From Harmothoe impar (lineage: Eukaryota > Annelida > Polychaeta > Phyllodocida > Polynoidae), in assembly GCA_947462335.1 (NCBI GenBank), contig OX381721.1, forward strand, positions 1,612,001 to 1,676,000: a stretch of 64,000 nucleotides of DNA, read 5' to 3'. Below are positions 32,831-43,599 of this stretch, piece after piece. The notes beneath the pieces were generated by a model. The model was not told the origin of the DNA, did not search any database, and saw nothing but the letters and a program-made list of their open reading frames with translations. Both the position numbers and the translations under genes were made by a program. Every line of letters begins with the position of its first letter. The stretch's first letter is position 1.

Positions 32831-33359
32831 AAAGGACATATCTAAATCTGAGGAATACTTATGTACTTCTGTAACAACCATTTTAAAGGCCCAGCGCCCC
32901 TTTATATAGTACCTGTCCCGACTCCCCTCCGACTGCCGCTGGAGGGGTACCGAGACCTGCGGGTTTAACTCGGGTTCCTGCCGCTGTGGACTTTGGGCTA
33001 TAGGGCACAGTGTGTGTCCTGAGAGGCCGTTAGCCCCGATCACACAGTCCCATGTTAGACTGACAAACACAAACATGTCAACTATAATAATGTGTTGACA
33101 CGTACTTGACAATCTGTGGTAACCTATATTCTACAGTGCACTGCCCCTGCCCAATTACTGTGTTTTTATACAAACATGATTAGTACTTGGCATGTCATTA
33201 TTTATTAACATATAACAGATTATTCACATAGAAGCATTTACACTAAACACTAGAACACTGAATCATATTTAACATGCCAATACAAGCTGGGATGTATAAT
33301 GATAGGGATAATTTAAAAAAAAAAAATCATTAAATGAAATTGTAGTTTGTGTCAGAAAG

Positions 33360-33815
33360 GTATGGGGTTGCTTTAAGTACACCTCACCCTACTCGTTAGC
33401 TCCCACCTATAGGTCGAATTGGACTTTTGAAGGATAAAATCGACTGATAAGAAAATGTTTTGAACATTTGAAAAACCTTACCTATAAGTCGAATTGGAGT
33501 GTCAGATTTTTGGGGACAAACCCCAACCCAGACCCCACTAAAATCAATATTTCCTGGGCAAAAGTGCATAATTTTTATGATATTCTGTACTTAGAGCAAC
33601 CCCATACTTTGGGGTAAATAAAAAAAAGTCATACAGGGAAAAACTATTTCTAAAAAAGGTTTATTTTTCAGCATTTAAAATTATCCCTAAAAAATTCGAC
33701 TTTTTTCAAAACCTCACTTTTAGGCGGAATTGGATTTTCAAGGGGGAAAATCGACTTATAGCAAAAATAAATCACAGAAGAAAATTGACTAAAAAGCGAG
33801 GTTTACGGTAGTGCT
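33360..33815. repeat. Repeat with several TAAGTCGAATTGGA motifs
   Basis: CCTATAGGTCGAATTGGA, CCTATAAGTCGAATTGGA and TTTTAGGCGGAATTGGA recur about every 80-240 bases. The end carries TTTACGGTAGTGC. It looks like an AT-rich non-autonomous element. Confidence 0.5.
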
Positions 33816-33994
33816 TTAATGGGGCTCTTTCTCACGATGCCTAAATGCAGTCCTCAGCAGGGATGTATTCCTGCATCATGCCGACCCTAAGGGGTTGATA
33901 CACTCTTCTGTGTCCATATGATGCACCAATGCAGCATTGGTGAGTCACTCATCATGACGGCAAATGTTGCCTTTAGTGATATGCTGTCCTAGAA

Positions 33995-34732
33995 GGCTGT
34001 GCCTCACGAACTTGGACCAATGTTTTTGTCTATGACCGGGTGCAATCTATGACCGGGTGTAATTTATGACCAGTTTGAAAGAAAACGGTTTATTTAGGGC
34101 AGATGTAGATATAAATTGAAACAAAATGAGTGACATAGAGTCTTAAAACATCCATTAACATTTTCCACCATTTATATCTTCATCTGCCCTAAATAAAGTG
34201 TTTTTTTCCAAGGTGGTCATAGATTGCACCCAGTCATAGATTGCACCCGGTCATAGATTGCACCCGGTCATAGATTGCACCCGGTCATAGATTGCACCTG
34301 ATCATAGATTGCACCCGGTCATAGATTGCACCCGGTCATAGATTGCACCCAGTCATAGATTGCACCCGGTCATAGATTGCACCAGTCATAGATTGCACCC
34401 GGTCATAGATTGCACCCGGTCATAGATTGCACCCGGTCATAGATTGAATCCGGTCATAGATTGCACCCAGTCATAGATTGCACCCAGTCATGGATTGCAC
34501 CCGGTCATAGATTGCACCTGGTCATGGATTGCACCCGGTCATAGATTGCACCCGGTCATAGATTGCACCCAGTCATAGATTGCACCCAGTCATAGATTGC
34601 ACCCGGTCATGGATTGCACCCGGTCATAGATTGCACCCGATCATGGATTGCACCCGATCATAGATTGCACCCGGTCATAGATTGCACTCAGTCATAGACA
34701 ACAGCATTGGCCCATGTTCGTGAGATACAGCC
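33995..34732. mobile_element. MITE with a 17-bp subterminal tandem array (R5)
   Basis: Terminal repeats GGCTGTGCCTCACGAAC and GTTCGTGAGATACAGCC are inverted. The right subterminal region (about 34215-34700) holds about 28 copies of the 17-mer CATAGATTGCACCCGGT; two inverted copies sit at the left (34037-34070). The centre is a hairpin of TTTAGGGCAGATG and CATCTGCCCTAAA. A related element is at 56242-56731. Confidence 0.9.
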
Positions 34733-34829
34733 TGAAACCCGCAGGTCTCGGTAACCCTCCAGCGGCAGTCGGAGTGGAGTCGGGACAGGTACTCAGCGCT
34801 ATATATAGGGGCACTGTGCCTTTAAGGGT

Positions 34830-36330
34830 TAACCTCCTTTATTGGTTAATTACTTTAATGAGACACCGGTAACGTAGTTAGTGTCACTAATTCATGTGAG
34901 AAGGGAAGGTATTTATACTGTGGGTAGACTGTGTCATGTAATTGCTAAATTCAAAGTTCAGATGACTACTTCTTTTTTTCTAAATGTTTGTATTAGGTAT
35001 TCAATCACAGGATGTAACTACATGGTTCAGGCGCATTGCCGTTCTTCCACCAACAAACAAATTTGTATGTAATTTGTTGAGGTTCATGTTCGGAAGGGAG
35101 GAAGAGAAAGAGACAGACAGGGGGAGAGAGAAAGGCAGAGACACTGAGAGACATAGGGAGAGATGGGGAGATAGAGGCAGAGATACAAAATGGCCATGAG
35201 CAAAGAGAGAGGGAAGGGTTCTCCGAGTCAGGCAAGATCCTCCTGGTCATATTTACGCCAGATATCCGCCATGTTACTGGGGGGACAGATAAAGTTGCAA
35301 AGTCAGGATGTAGGACAAAAATGGCGATTATAATGTAAAATAGTATCTAAACAAGTAAAATTTTTACTCTCGGATGAATCGGGAAATATATATTTATATT
35401 GATTGATTGACCTTCTAGAATGCCTATATTAGCAGTAAAGGGCGATTTTCAGGCTGCCGTCATACCGAAACAGTGCTTTACGTCCCCCAACAAAATGGCG
35501 CCCGATTCTGCGCACAGCGCCCCCTACAGAAGCATTACCAAATGGACCTACAATGCCCATTGGAGGATTCTACTATATTTTTTCACAATGTTTATGGTCC
35601 CTTTTTTTAAAAAGTGTTTTGTACCATTGATAAAAGCTTTGAGGGATCTTACTGGATACATTTTCTTATAGAGGAAGTCAAGGGCTTTTTGAATATGTAA
35701 GCATTATTTTGCTATGTATGGTGGAACCTTTGCGGGATTTTAACTGAAATTGCCTTGTGAAACAGTTTTAAAACAATTTTGCATTCATTTCTATAGTAAA
35801 TGAAATACCTCAAAATTTACCATTACATGGCTATTTCAATTGAAATCCCGCAAAGGTTGTACTAATCAGAGGAAATTAATGTTTACATTTCCAAAAAGCT
35901 GATTACTTCCTCTTCAAAATGATACCCACAGCTTGTGGCCAGACTTAAAAATAAGCATTTAATGCTTGATTTTACTTGAAAAGTGGAGGGGGGCAGGGGG
36001 TCCACGGGCCCCATAGGTTTATCATTGCAAATTCCTCCAATAAGTGCCCATATTTTGCCGTTTATAATCTATGATTTAAAGAGAACCAATAAAGATAGAG
36101 CTTAACCGAAAATAGTTCTGAAATCCCCATGCCAAGACGCATCAGATAGAATCATAAGTGATACAGATAAATTCATCTATAATTCTGGTGTGGTAATGCT
36201 ACTACTAGTAGCCTACAGCCTCAGGTGACTCAGAGATTAAAGACATCTCCAGAAACATACACAGGGGAGGTAGACCCAACAAGGACACAAGACACAGAGG
36301 GAAAAGAAAATAGGAAAAATATCAGAAATG
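34830..36330. other. Non-coding; purine tract and a small hairpin
   Basis: 35095-35185 is a GA-rich simple repeat. 35722-35861 is a small inverted-repeat element (AACCTTTGCGGGATTT... and ...AAATCCCGCAAAGGTT). The rest is unique-looking and no gene is supported. Confidence 0.6.
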
Positions 36331-36528
36331 ACCTCCTCACATGTGTGCCATGATTTATACAGGCCTGTGCCTCCTTTCTGATGTGTCATGTCTGTTCTAT
36401 ACCCCGAGACCTACAGAGCTAGACCTGCTTTCTGATATGTCACATCCCCATTATGCCCTTGGCTGCATTTACTGAAAAGGACACTTTGACCTTTAGAGTC
36501 ATTTAGCACATTCATACAACCTTACACC
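36330..36528. repeat. Segmental duplication block B'
   Basis: Partner of 28345-28550, same orientation and block order. Confidence 0.7.
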
Positions 36529-36633
36529 TTTATGGGTCTTTAGTAGTCCCTCCCCCAGTACTGGGTCAGCTGGGGGGGGGGGGGGGGTAGCCTTATGAAG
36601 GGCTTCCCTGCAGCCAGCCCAAGGTGGGGAGTA

Positions 36634-36880
36634 CACAGAGAAAAGAAACAGCGTCAAAAGGGAGTCCAGGTTGCTCCACAATGAATCCCCTGTTTAGGGG
36701 AGTCCAGCTTGCCTGAGGGAGCCTAGGTGACTCTCTGGCTGACCTAAGGGAGTCACCTGGGGGAGTCATATGACCCAGAGAGCTATATGACTCCCCCAGG
36801 TGACTCCCTTAGGTCAACCAGAGAGTCACCCTGGCTCCCTTAGGCGACCCCTTAGGAGGGGAGTCATTTCGTGAGGTGAC
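36634..36880. mobile_element. R4 MITE, right end lost
   Basis: Starts CACAGAGAAAAGAAACAGCG then TCAAAAGGGAGTCCAGG. The interior has paired GGGAGTCACCTGGGGGAGTC/GACTCCCCCAGGTGACTCCC. The matching right terminus is not found. Confidence 0.7.
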
Positions 36881-37212
36881 CTGTAGCAGACGACTGGTGA
36901 CAGATCCACTCAACCCCTAGCTAAGCATAAATCCCTGCCTAAACAGGTGACGGAAAATTCTATAGCTAAAGCCTAAAATTGGGTAGTGCTTAAAACGTTA
37001 TATCCTTCATCATCATCATGCATAAATACAGTAACTCAGAATAGCTTCATTCATGTACCATGCGGATGGGGTTGATGTGGTTAATACCATCCTGAATTGT
37101 TTGGATGATACATGACTCAGTCTCAGCAAGGCTGCATTCATGCGTTATAATGACAAAAGGGTAAAGTACATTAAAGCACTATGCCACCCTAACAGGGTTA
37201 TACCTTAGCACA

Positions 37213-37452
37213 CACACGGAAAGAATAGTGTCAAAAGGGAGTCCAGGTTGCCTCCAGATTGACTCCTCTCTCTAGGGGTCCTCATGTGACCACCTTAGGT
37301 GAGTCAGGGAACTATGTGACTCCCCTAGGTGGCTCCCTGACGTTTCCCGGGGAGTCACCTAGGCTCCCTAAGATGACCTGAGCTCCCCTGTAGAGAAGAG
37401 TCATTCGGGAAGCAACCTGACCTCCCTTTTGACGCTGTTTCCTTTCTCTGTG
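37213..37452. mobile_element. R4 MITE, near-complete copy
   Basis: GTCAAAAGGGAGTCCAGG at the left and CCTCCCTTTTGACGC...TTTCTCTGTG at the right are inverted, with GTGACTCCCCTAGGTG in the arms. Confidence 0.8.
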
Positions 37453-37650
37453 CAGTCTCACAGAGCCGTCAGTCTGGGCCTGACATGGCCTCACCTCCAG
37501 ATGGCCTGCTGATGTTGTATTCAGGCACTGAGAGCTTTCAACCCTTTAAGGACACATGTCGCTAAAAGATGAGTAACCCGCCAGTGCTGCATTGGTGCAT
37601 CATGCCAACCCTTCGGGAGTGTCTCAATCCCATAGGGTTGGCATTATGCT

Positions 37651-38160
37651 ATTAATAGGGCCCACAAACTGATCTGTGATCGTCTATCGAAGCCCCACAC
37701 GTATAATGCAGCCTTCATTAGTGTGGGTATATGTGACCTGTTATCATATGATGACTGGGGACAGTCCTGCTGCGCTCCATTGCCTTGTGCAGCTGATGTC
37801 AAGAACTGGTTCTCCTGGGAATTATCACTGTTAATCAATGATATTTATCAACTAGACCCAAACCTCCGAGTCACATTCGTTCCCATATATGGGGCCGATC
37901 TGACTACCCTGAATGACAACTGGCCTTACTGCCACCCAGATCAGGAACTGTTAGAAAGGATTGTACCCTATATAAACTCTGCAATCTACAACTGCAACAG
38001 CTCACGCTCATTGGTCACTCCAAAAGTTGATCGAATTGTACATGAAAGGGTCTCGAGGAAAAGCTCTTACAAGCACCACTATGAGCTCCTAGATGACGGA
38101 CTGCACCCGACCGCGTCCCTCTGTGCACTAGTAGCATCTGCTATTATGGAAGTAATATAG
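37651..38160 (+). CDS. LINE ORF1 C-terminal fragment, SGNH-esterase-like
   Basis: The frame is open from the 5' junction of the element to the stop at 38160 (169 codons), so the start given by any internal codon is artificial. The end has DDGLHPT followed by a hydrophobic helix, which resembles the Asp-x-x-His block V of SGNH/GDSL hydrolases. Upstream VGICDLL and VTFVPIYG resemble the beta-strand blocks of the same fold. Several CR1/L2-group LINEs encode such esterase domains in ORF1, thought to act in RNP or membrane association. The Ser-bearing block I is lost with the truncated 5' end, so this copy cannot be catalytic. Confidence 0.6.
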   Translation: MNRAHKLICDRLSKPHTYNAAFISVGICDLLSYDDWGQSCCAPLPCAADVKNWFSWELSLLINDIYQLDPNLRVTFVPIYGADLTTLNDNWPYCHPDQELLERIVPYINSAIYNCNSSRSLVTPKVDRIVHERVSRKSSYKHHYELLDDGLHPTASLCALVASAIMEVI

Positions 38161-39130
38161 ACATACTTGAGTAAACTATGCAAGTCACAATGATTTGACT
38201 GTTATATAACAACTTGTGCCGTAGGTTCCTACAACATTTGTCGCCTACGTGTATTGAGATTCAGTACCATACTGTACCTAATTTGTACCAATGTGTGATG
38301 GCACCTAATGAGATGCCTCAAACAAATAATTGTCGTCACTAATGTTGTATTATTTAGCACTGTTCTCATACCATTGTTACTAACACTGCATGGGACCCAA
38401 TGAGTAGAACCATGCCTTCAGCATGCGGTCTCACCTATGTACAATGCCTAGTATGATGTGCCATTGTATCACAAGTTATGGTCATGATTGACAAAATCAT
38501 CATCATCATCATCAGTACATAACAGTGTGCACCTGATGAGATGCACACTACTACTACTACTCAGCCCCCAGCCCCTCCCGCACCCCCCCCCCCAACCCTG
38601 TCCCCCCCGTGTACATTAACCCTCTGTCACTTCTAGTACAATTAAGAGCTATTATTATTATTGGGAAGTCATTGTATGCACCTAGTGAGATGCATACCGG
38701 CTTGCCAATCCATTCGACTTGCTTAGTATTATTATTACTGCTACTAATACTATAATCGGATAGCCGTCTCTACTTTAGTTTAGTTTGACTCAGACTTAGT
38801 CTTAGACACGGGCCTAGATTGAATGGATCTACGATTCCTCTCCATAGGAGTTATGCCTAGTTATATCGAACATTATTAATTAGTCAGTTAGCACCGCATG
38901 ATAATCCATAAATGATACACACGGTAGCAACGCTGACCGCCTTTGGCTACAATGAAATCACGATGCTCGCAAATTCAAACTGACACTCTATGTCCAACCG
39001 CCTTACTACAAGGCGCCTCTTCTCCTATGCCAGCTCAGGCTATTGTGCTGTATGTGTTACTAATCCCACTGTACATTATACTAATACAATATTGTGATAT
39101 ACTTGGCTACCAGTCAAATTGTTTGCGAAA
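38161..39130 (+). other. LINE spacer between ORF1 and ORF2
   Basis: Non-coding, with small CAT, TAC and TTA microsatellites and a C-run near 38583-38594. A 0.97-kb inter-ORF spacer is long for this group. It could hide a decayed ORF1 domain or an internal promoter. Confidence 0.5.
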
Positions 39131-42034
39131 ATGACCACCGCCCCCTGCGACTTTGTCAACCTCAAGGGACTTAAAATAGGACACTATAATATTAGAAGCC
39201 TTAGGTTAAAATTTGACGAATTAGAAAGGTTGGTAAAATTATTTGATGTCTTCTGTGTCAGCGAAAGCTGGCTAGTTGATGGTTTTACTGACAACAAATT
39301 ACAAATATTTGGTTATAAATTTCATAGATCTGACAGGATGGTTGACAAAGCCGGGGGAGGGTTGCTAGTTTATGTTGCCAACAGTATAGCGCCATACTGT
39401 ACCTTGGTACCAGAATTACTCAGGTCAGATGCTAACATAGAAATAATGGTGTTAAATTATACGCAGGAAAAACACCGCCTAACCTCATTCATTCATGTAT
39501 ATAGGCCTCCTAACGGCAGTTATGTAAAGTGTGTAGACCACCTAGTAGAGGTCTGCAAATCTGCCCACCTGGAGGATAGGGAGCACTGGGTTATAGGGGA
39601 CATCAATATTAATTTATTCGAGCCTGATGATTGTAAGACCAAATACTACAAAAGGGCAATGTCGGACCTGAATTTAACTGATATTATTTACCAAATCACT
39701 AGGCCCAATCCCAAGGGCCCAGGAGGCACATGCATAGATTTAATAGCCACAGATTGTGATATTGTATTGCATCATGGGACCCTTCCGCAGCTTGTAAGCG
39801 ACCACCTCCCAGTGTATGCTGTAAAGAAAAAACCAAAAGAGATATTTCAGGTAGTAACCACCAGGGGCAGATCTTACAAAAACTATGACTACACTGATTT
39901 CTGTGACTATATTTACAACATTGACTGGAAGCCTTTTGACGAATGCGCTGATGTTGATGCCAAATGGTGTATAATGTTGAATCACATAATCACGTATTTA
40001 GACATTCACTGTCCTATTAAAGACATCCAGTATAGGGACATGAAAAAGCCCTGGATTACAAAGGATATCATTGAGACCATTCATGAAAGAAATGAATGCA
40101 TGCTCGAGTATTGTTCTAGTGGGAGAGAGTATACAGGTCTACTAGAGAAGGCTCAACAGCTGCGTAGGGATATAAACCACAAAACCCGTAATTCTGAAGA
40201 AGCCTATTTCATAAATAAATTAGATAATCTGTCTAACAACCCATCGAAATTTTGGAGGGAGCTCAAAATTCTCCTGGGAATGACCGGTGCTGAAAAACCC
40301 GAAATAATCATGGATGATCACGTCTCCGGTGCTGAGTTAAGGGGTAGAGATGTGGCAGGTTACATAAACAAATATTTCTCTAACATAGGAGGTGATTTGT
40401 TTGATAAGCTAGGGGATAAACCGGAAGTCAATAATAACATGATCCCAAAGAACCCCTGTTATGTACCCACTGAAGACACACTAATACCCTATGCTAATGT
40501 ATTAAAACTCGTCCGGGATATAGAAGTGCATAAGTCTAGTGGAATAGCCGATCTTAACACAGCTGTGTTAAAAGATGCGCTTACCATAATGGCCCCTCAA
40601 TTGACTAACCTCATAAACACTTGTCTGCATGAAACTAAATTTCCAGAGGAGTGGGCATCTGCGCGTGTTGTCCCCCTACCAAAATCCGGTAACTTGAGAC
40701 ATGTTGGCAACTGGCGCCCCATTTCCCTCCTGCCGGCGCCTGGCAAGATTATGGAACGCCTAGTGTACCAACATATTTATAATCATATTGAGAGTACATC
40801 CAGGTTTACTAGTGCGCAGTATGGCTTCCGCACGTCCAGGGGAACTAATGATGCGGTGTTTAAACTAGTCAATGATATTCACCTGGCTAAAGATAGAAAT
40901 GATTACATGGTGTCCTGTTTCCTGGACGTGCGGAAGGCTTTTGATAGCATCCATCACGGTGAGTTGATAGCCCGGATGAGAACTTTTAATCTGCCTGACA
41001 TATATTGTGATTGGTTGTGCGCCTATCTGGAACGGCGATCTCAAGTGGTAATGTGTAATAACCATGTCTCTGACGTACTTCCTGTCCGATATGGCGTGCG
41101 GCAAGGCTCCATATTAGGCCCCCTTCTATTTATCTGTTACATTAATAACCTCCCAAATCTGTTAAAAAATTGCAAAATTATCATGTATGCCGATGATGTT
41201 GTTTTTTATAAAATCAGTGCTGATCTCGATTCTGCCGTATCGTCTTTGCAAGAGGATGCCGACATAGTATACGATTGGTTTAGTAAAGGGGGACTGTGTA
41301 TAAACACTGACAAAACTAAAATTGTAATTTTCGGAAATAATGTTGAAAACCATTGCTCTACTATTAAAATTAAAATGGGTAATAACAATCTTGAACTTTG
41401 TAAACAATATGAGTATCTTGGTATTATCATTGATAGTGACTTCACGCTTGAAAAAAGTATTTGTAAAACAATAAGCTCTGCTAACAATAGAAACGTTATG
41501 CTTAGAAAAATGAAACGGAAAATGTCAACACCGACAGCCTTGCTTACTTATAAGCAAACAATATTGCCTGTACTAGAATATTGTGGTTATTTGTTTAATG
41601 GAATTCTGAACTCACAACACAGACGCTTGCAGCTAGTGCAAAATCGTTGTCTAAGAACCTGCCTAAATGTTAAACTGAGATACCATGTAAAGGACCTACA
41701 TACTGATGCTAAATTAAATTATTTAAGTGTTCGATACGACCTGCAACTACTGCTACTGCTTTATAAATACCTGTATGGAGGTTCACATGACCCGGAGGCG
41801 CTGGGTCTAAAATTTCAGGTCACAAATCCTGCCGCCAGGGTAACCAGGTCGGCAAATACCGGCCTGCTAATTTACCCGGTCTCTATAAAGCTGGGCTACC
41901 GGAAAAGTCCGCTCTACAGGGGAATAGACCTTTGGAATAGACTCAATGCCTCTTGTCGGATAGCTACCTCTAAAGATATCTTTAAGGCCAAGGCCTTAAA
42001 GTTTATCATCAAGGAGTTTAGTGAACGGCAGTAA
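39131..42034 (+). CDS. LINE ORF2: APE endonuclease and reverse transcriptase
   Basis: An intact 967-residue protein from the ATG at 39131; the 12 codon-bases upstream lack an ATG. It nicks target DNA and reverse-transcribes the element RNA from the nick. The endonuclease (about 12-235) has N20 (HYNIRS), E45 (SESWL), D157/N159 (GDININ) and D224-H225 (SDHLPV). The RT (about 490-760) has WRPISLLP, D599 in LDVRKAFD, GVRQGSILGP and Y686-A-D-D689 (YADDVVFY). The C-terminal region contains LEYCGYLFNG and LQLVQNRCLR, as in CR1/jockey-type thumb regions. No RNase H domain or zinc knuckle is evident. The absence of any stop across 967 codons suggests recent insertion. Confidence 0.95.
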   Translation: MTTAPCDFVNLKGLKIGHYNIRSLRLKFDELERLVKLFDVFCVSESWLVDGFTDNKLQIFGYKFHRSDRMVDKAGGGLLVYVANSIAPYCTLVPELLRSDANIEIMVLNYTQEKHRLTSFIHVYRPPNGSYVKCVDHLVEVCKSAHLEDREHWVIGDININLFEPDDCKTKYYKRAMSDLNLTDIIYQITRPNPKGPGGTCIDLIATDCDIVLHHGTLPQLVSDHLPVYAVKKKPKEIFQVVTTRGRSYKNYDYTDFCDYIYNIDWKPFDECADVDAKWCIMLNHIITYLDIHCPIKDIQYRDMKKPWITKDIIETIHERNECMLEYCSSGREYTGLLEKAQQLRRDINHKTRNSEEAYFINKLDNLSNNPSKFWRELKILLGMTGAEKPEIIMDDHVSGAELRGRDVAGYINKYFSNIGGDLFDKLGDKPEVNNNMIPKNPCYVPTEDTLIPYANVLKLVRDIEVHKSSGIADLNTAVLKDALTIMAPQLTNLINTCLHETKFPEEWASARVVPLPKSGNLRHVGNWRPISLLPAPGKIMERLVYQHIYNHIESTSRFTSAQYGFRTSRGTNDAVFKLVNDIHLAKDRNDYMVSCFLDVRKAFDSIHHGELIARMRTFNLPDIYCDWLCAYLERRSQVVMCNNHVSDVLPVRYGVRQGSILGPLLFICYINNLPNLLKNCKIIMYADDVVFYKISADLDSAVSSLQEDADIVYDWFSKGGLCINTDKTKIVIFGNNVENHCSTIKIKMGNNNLELCKQYEYLGIIIDSDFTLEKSICKTISSANNRNVMLRKMKRKMSTPTALLTYKQTILPVLEYCGYLFNGILNSQHRRLQLVQNRCLRTCLNVKLRYHVKDLHTDAKLNYLSVRYDLQLLLLLYKYLYGGSHDPEALGLKFQVTNPAARVTRSANTGLLIYPVSIKLGYRKSPLYRGIDLWNRLNASCRIATSKDIFKAKALKFIIKEFSERQ

Positions 42035-42769
42035 ATGCTGTATTTTTCTTTATAATGACTAGAATATGCGAGCTCTCAACTTGCTTACCAGTGACTGAAA
42101 GTGTCACACGTTACTGTTATTATCGATGCTGTTGCTATTATTATTATTACTATTGTTATTAACGTTGTCACTTGAATTTATTATTTAACCTGATACATGT
42201 TGTGAAATCAGTAATCACATAATGGACTATTGCTGGGTTGAAAAATCCACTTAGCCCATAATAAGGTTGAGAATACCTATTGCTGTCATACACTCTATTA
42301 TTACACTATGTAACGCTAGCTTATATAATGGTGTTACAATATTGAGCCACCTGGCTCTACTGCTCATGACCAAAATACTATTGTGTAGTTAAAGATGACA
42401 AATACAACTGTCGTCCGGTTTTTGAAACTGTATTTATTACACATTCACTGTTAATAATGAAAAGAATACCCGCGCAGATGGACATGTATCGATGTTTATA
42501 CCCCAGAGCATAAACTCTACACCCTCGCTATGTATTATGAGACCACATAAACACCATCTTATGAATGTACATGATAATAACATCATACTCTGTACTGTCT
42601 CAATTGAACTTGTACTGTGTTTTTGAAAATCATTTTATGAATAAAACACTTTATAAACTCAATGCAGCGCTGGCGAATTACTCGCCAGGGCTGCATTCAT
42701 GCATCATGACAACCAAGGGCATGATACATTAAGGCATCATGCCGTCCTTAAGGGATTAAGTTGGTGTTT

Positions 42770-42875
42770 TATAAAAGGGAAAGGCTCCTGGTATGTCCTG
42801 AATATATTTATTTATCCTTTCTCAGAAAGGTGAGACTACATGGCTATGTCAGACTCAATTTTCCCACACTAAACT
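42770..42875. repeat. Segmental duplication block C'
   Basis: Partner of 29940-30145, with shared TTATCCTTTCTCAGAAAGGTGA-like and CAATTTTCCCACACTAAAC sequence. Confidence 0.6.
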
Positions 42876-43599
42876 AATACTCTGACATGGCTTAGCCCGT
42901 AAAGCGCGCTGTGTACAGAATTGGTTGCCATTTTGAATTTGGTATGACAGTCTCTAAAGATTGCTGCATGATTGTGACAATGTAAGGCTAAGTCAGACTT
43001 CTAAAATAGTCAATCTAGAAAATAAATGTCCTTTTGCTGATTCATCCAGGCACCTAGTATGACTCTTTAATTGACATGTTAAAATCGTCTGCATACAGGG
43101 AGGTATCCAAGTATTACAGTTGACTTTAGAATATACATCAGGTGTAAAAGGTCAATAAAAAGAGGCATTTCCCTGTTATATTTGATGTGTTGACTCCCAC
43201 TCCCTCCCGCCTATACGGGGGAGAGCCTATGCTGGTTCTAAACGCATACACCAGGAGGCTCAGGTAGTCGTCTGTCAAGCCTCCATTTTCCCTCTCTGTG
43301 TACTTTAATTTGAATGGCTGTCTCTCATTTACTATCTGTTCATCTTCTTTATAAATCAAATGCATGATTTACTCTATGCATTGTCTCCCAATCAGGCTAA
43401 AACCCTCACCTCACACCTGGGGAGGTGATTAAGGTGATTAAGATAAGGATTGGGTGCCACCTATCAGCAGTATCAGTCTTATATGTGGCCATTGTCCCTT
43501 GGTGTGAACAGTGGCTGAAAACAGATTTACCCAAAATGCACTGCTCTAGAGTCAGGGGACAGTTAGAAAATGGCGGCTCCCATACCATGTAGGCTCTCC
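42876..43599. other. Non-coding; weak similarity to 57530-57720
   Basis: TGCACTGCTCTAGAGTCAGG and an AAAATGGCGGC block near 43540-43580 also occur in order at about 57625-57690 (GCACTGCTCTGGAGTCGGG, AAGATGGCGGCC). No gene is supported. Confidence 0.5.

Larger units (their letters stand above)
32884..34826. mobile_element. 1.94-kb element bounded by about 85-base inverted repeats
   Basis: 32884-32966 and 34734-34826 are inverted copies. In the inner 57 bases (from TACCTGTCCCGACTCC to GACCTGCGGGTTT) only two positions differ. Between them lie a divergent repeat (33360-33815), an R1 copy (33805-33990) and the R5 MITE. The GC-rich arms stand out from the AT-rich surroundings. Confidence 0.7.
37651..42660 (+). 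mobile_element. CR1/L2-like non-LTR retrotransposon, 5' truncated
   Basis: A 5.0-kb insertion whose limits are set by the interrupted R1 repeat. It holds the C-terminal part of ORF1, a 0.97-kb spacer, an intact ORF2 and a 3' UTR ending ATAAAACACTTTATAAACTC without a poly(A) tail. 5' truncation within ORF1 is the usual product of incomplete reverse transcription. APE-type endonuclease and RT sequence place it in the jockey/CR1/L2 group; the clade is not resolved. Confidence 0.9.
37545..42762. repeat. R1 repeat split by the LINE insertion
   Basis: The left half (37545-37650) ends TAGGGTTGGCATTATGCT. The right half (42661-42762) begins AATGCAGCGCTGGCG and ends CCGTCCTTAAGGGATTAA. In uninterrupted R1 copies these sequences are joined with about two more bases (TG). 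Confidence 0.85.

Noticed and set aside
34215..34700. 17-bp repeat array looked like a CRISPR array at first sight
   Set aside because: Repeats are contiguous with no unique spacers, lie in a eukaryotic MITE with terminal inverted repeats, and have no cas genes nearby.
37723..38160. Stand-alone host gene of 145 codons
   Set aside because: The frame is open further upstream to the LINE junction, the apparent start is a GTG, and ORF2 follows; it is a truncated LINE ORF1.
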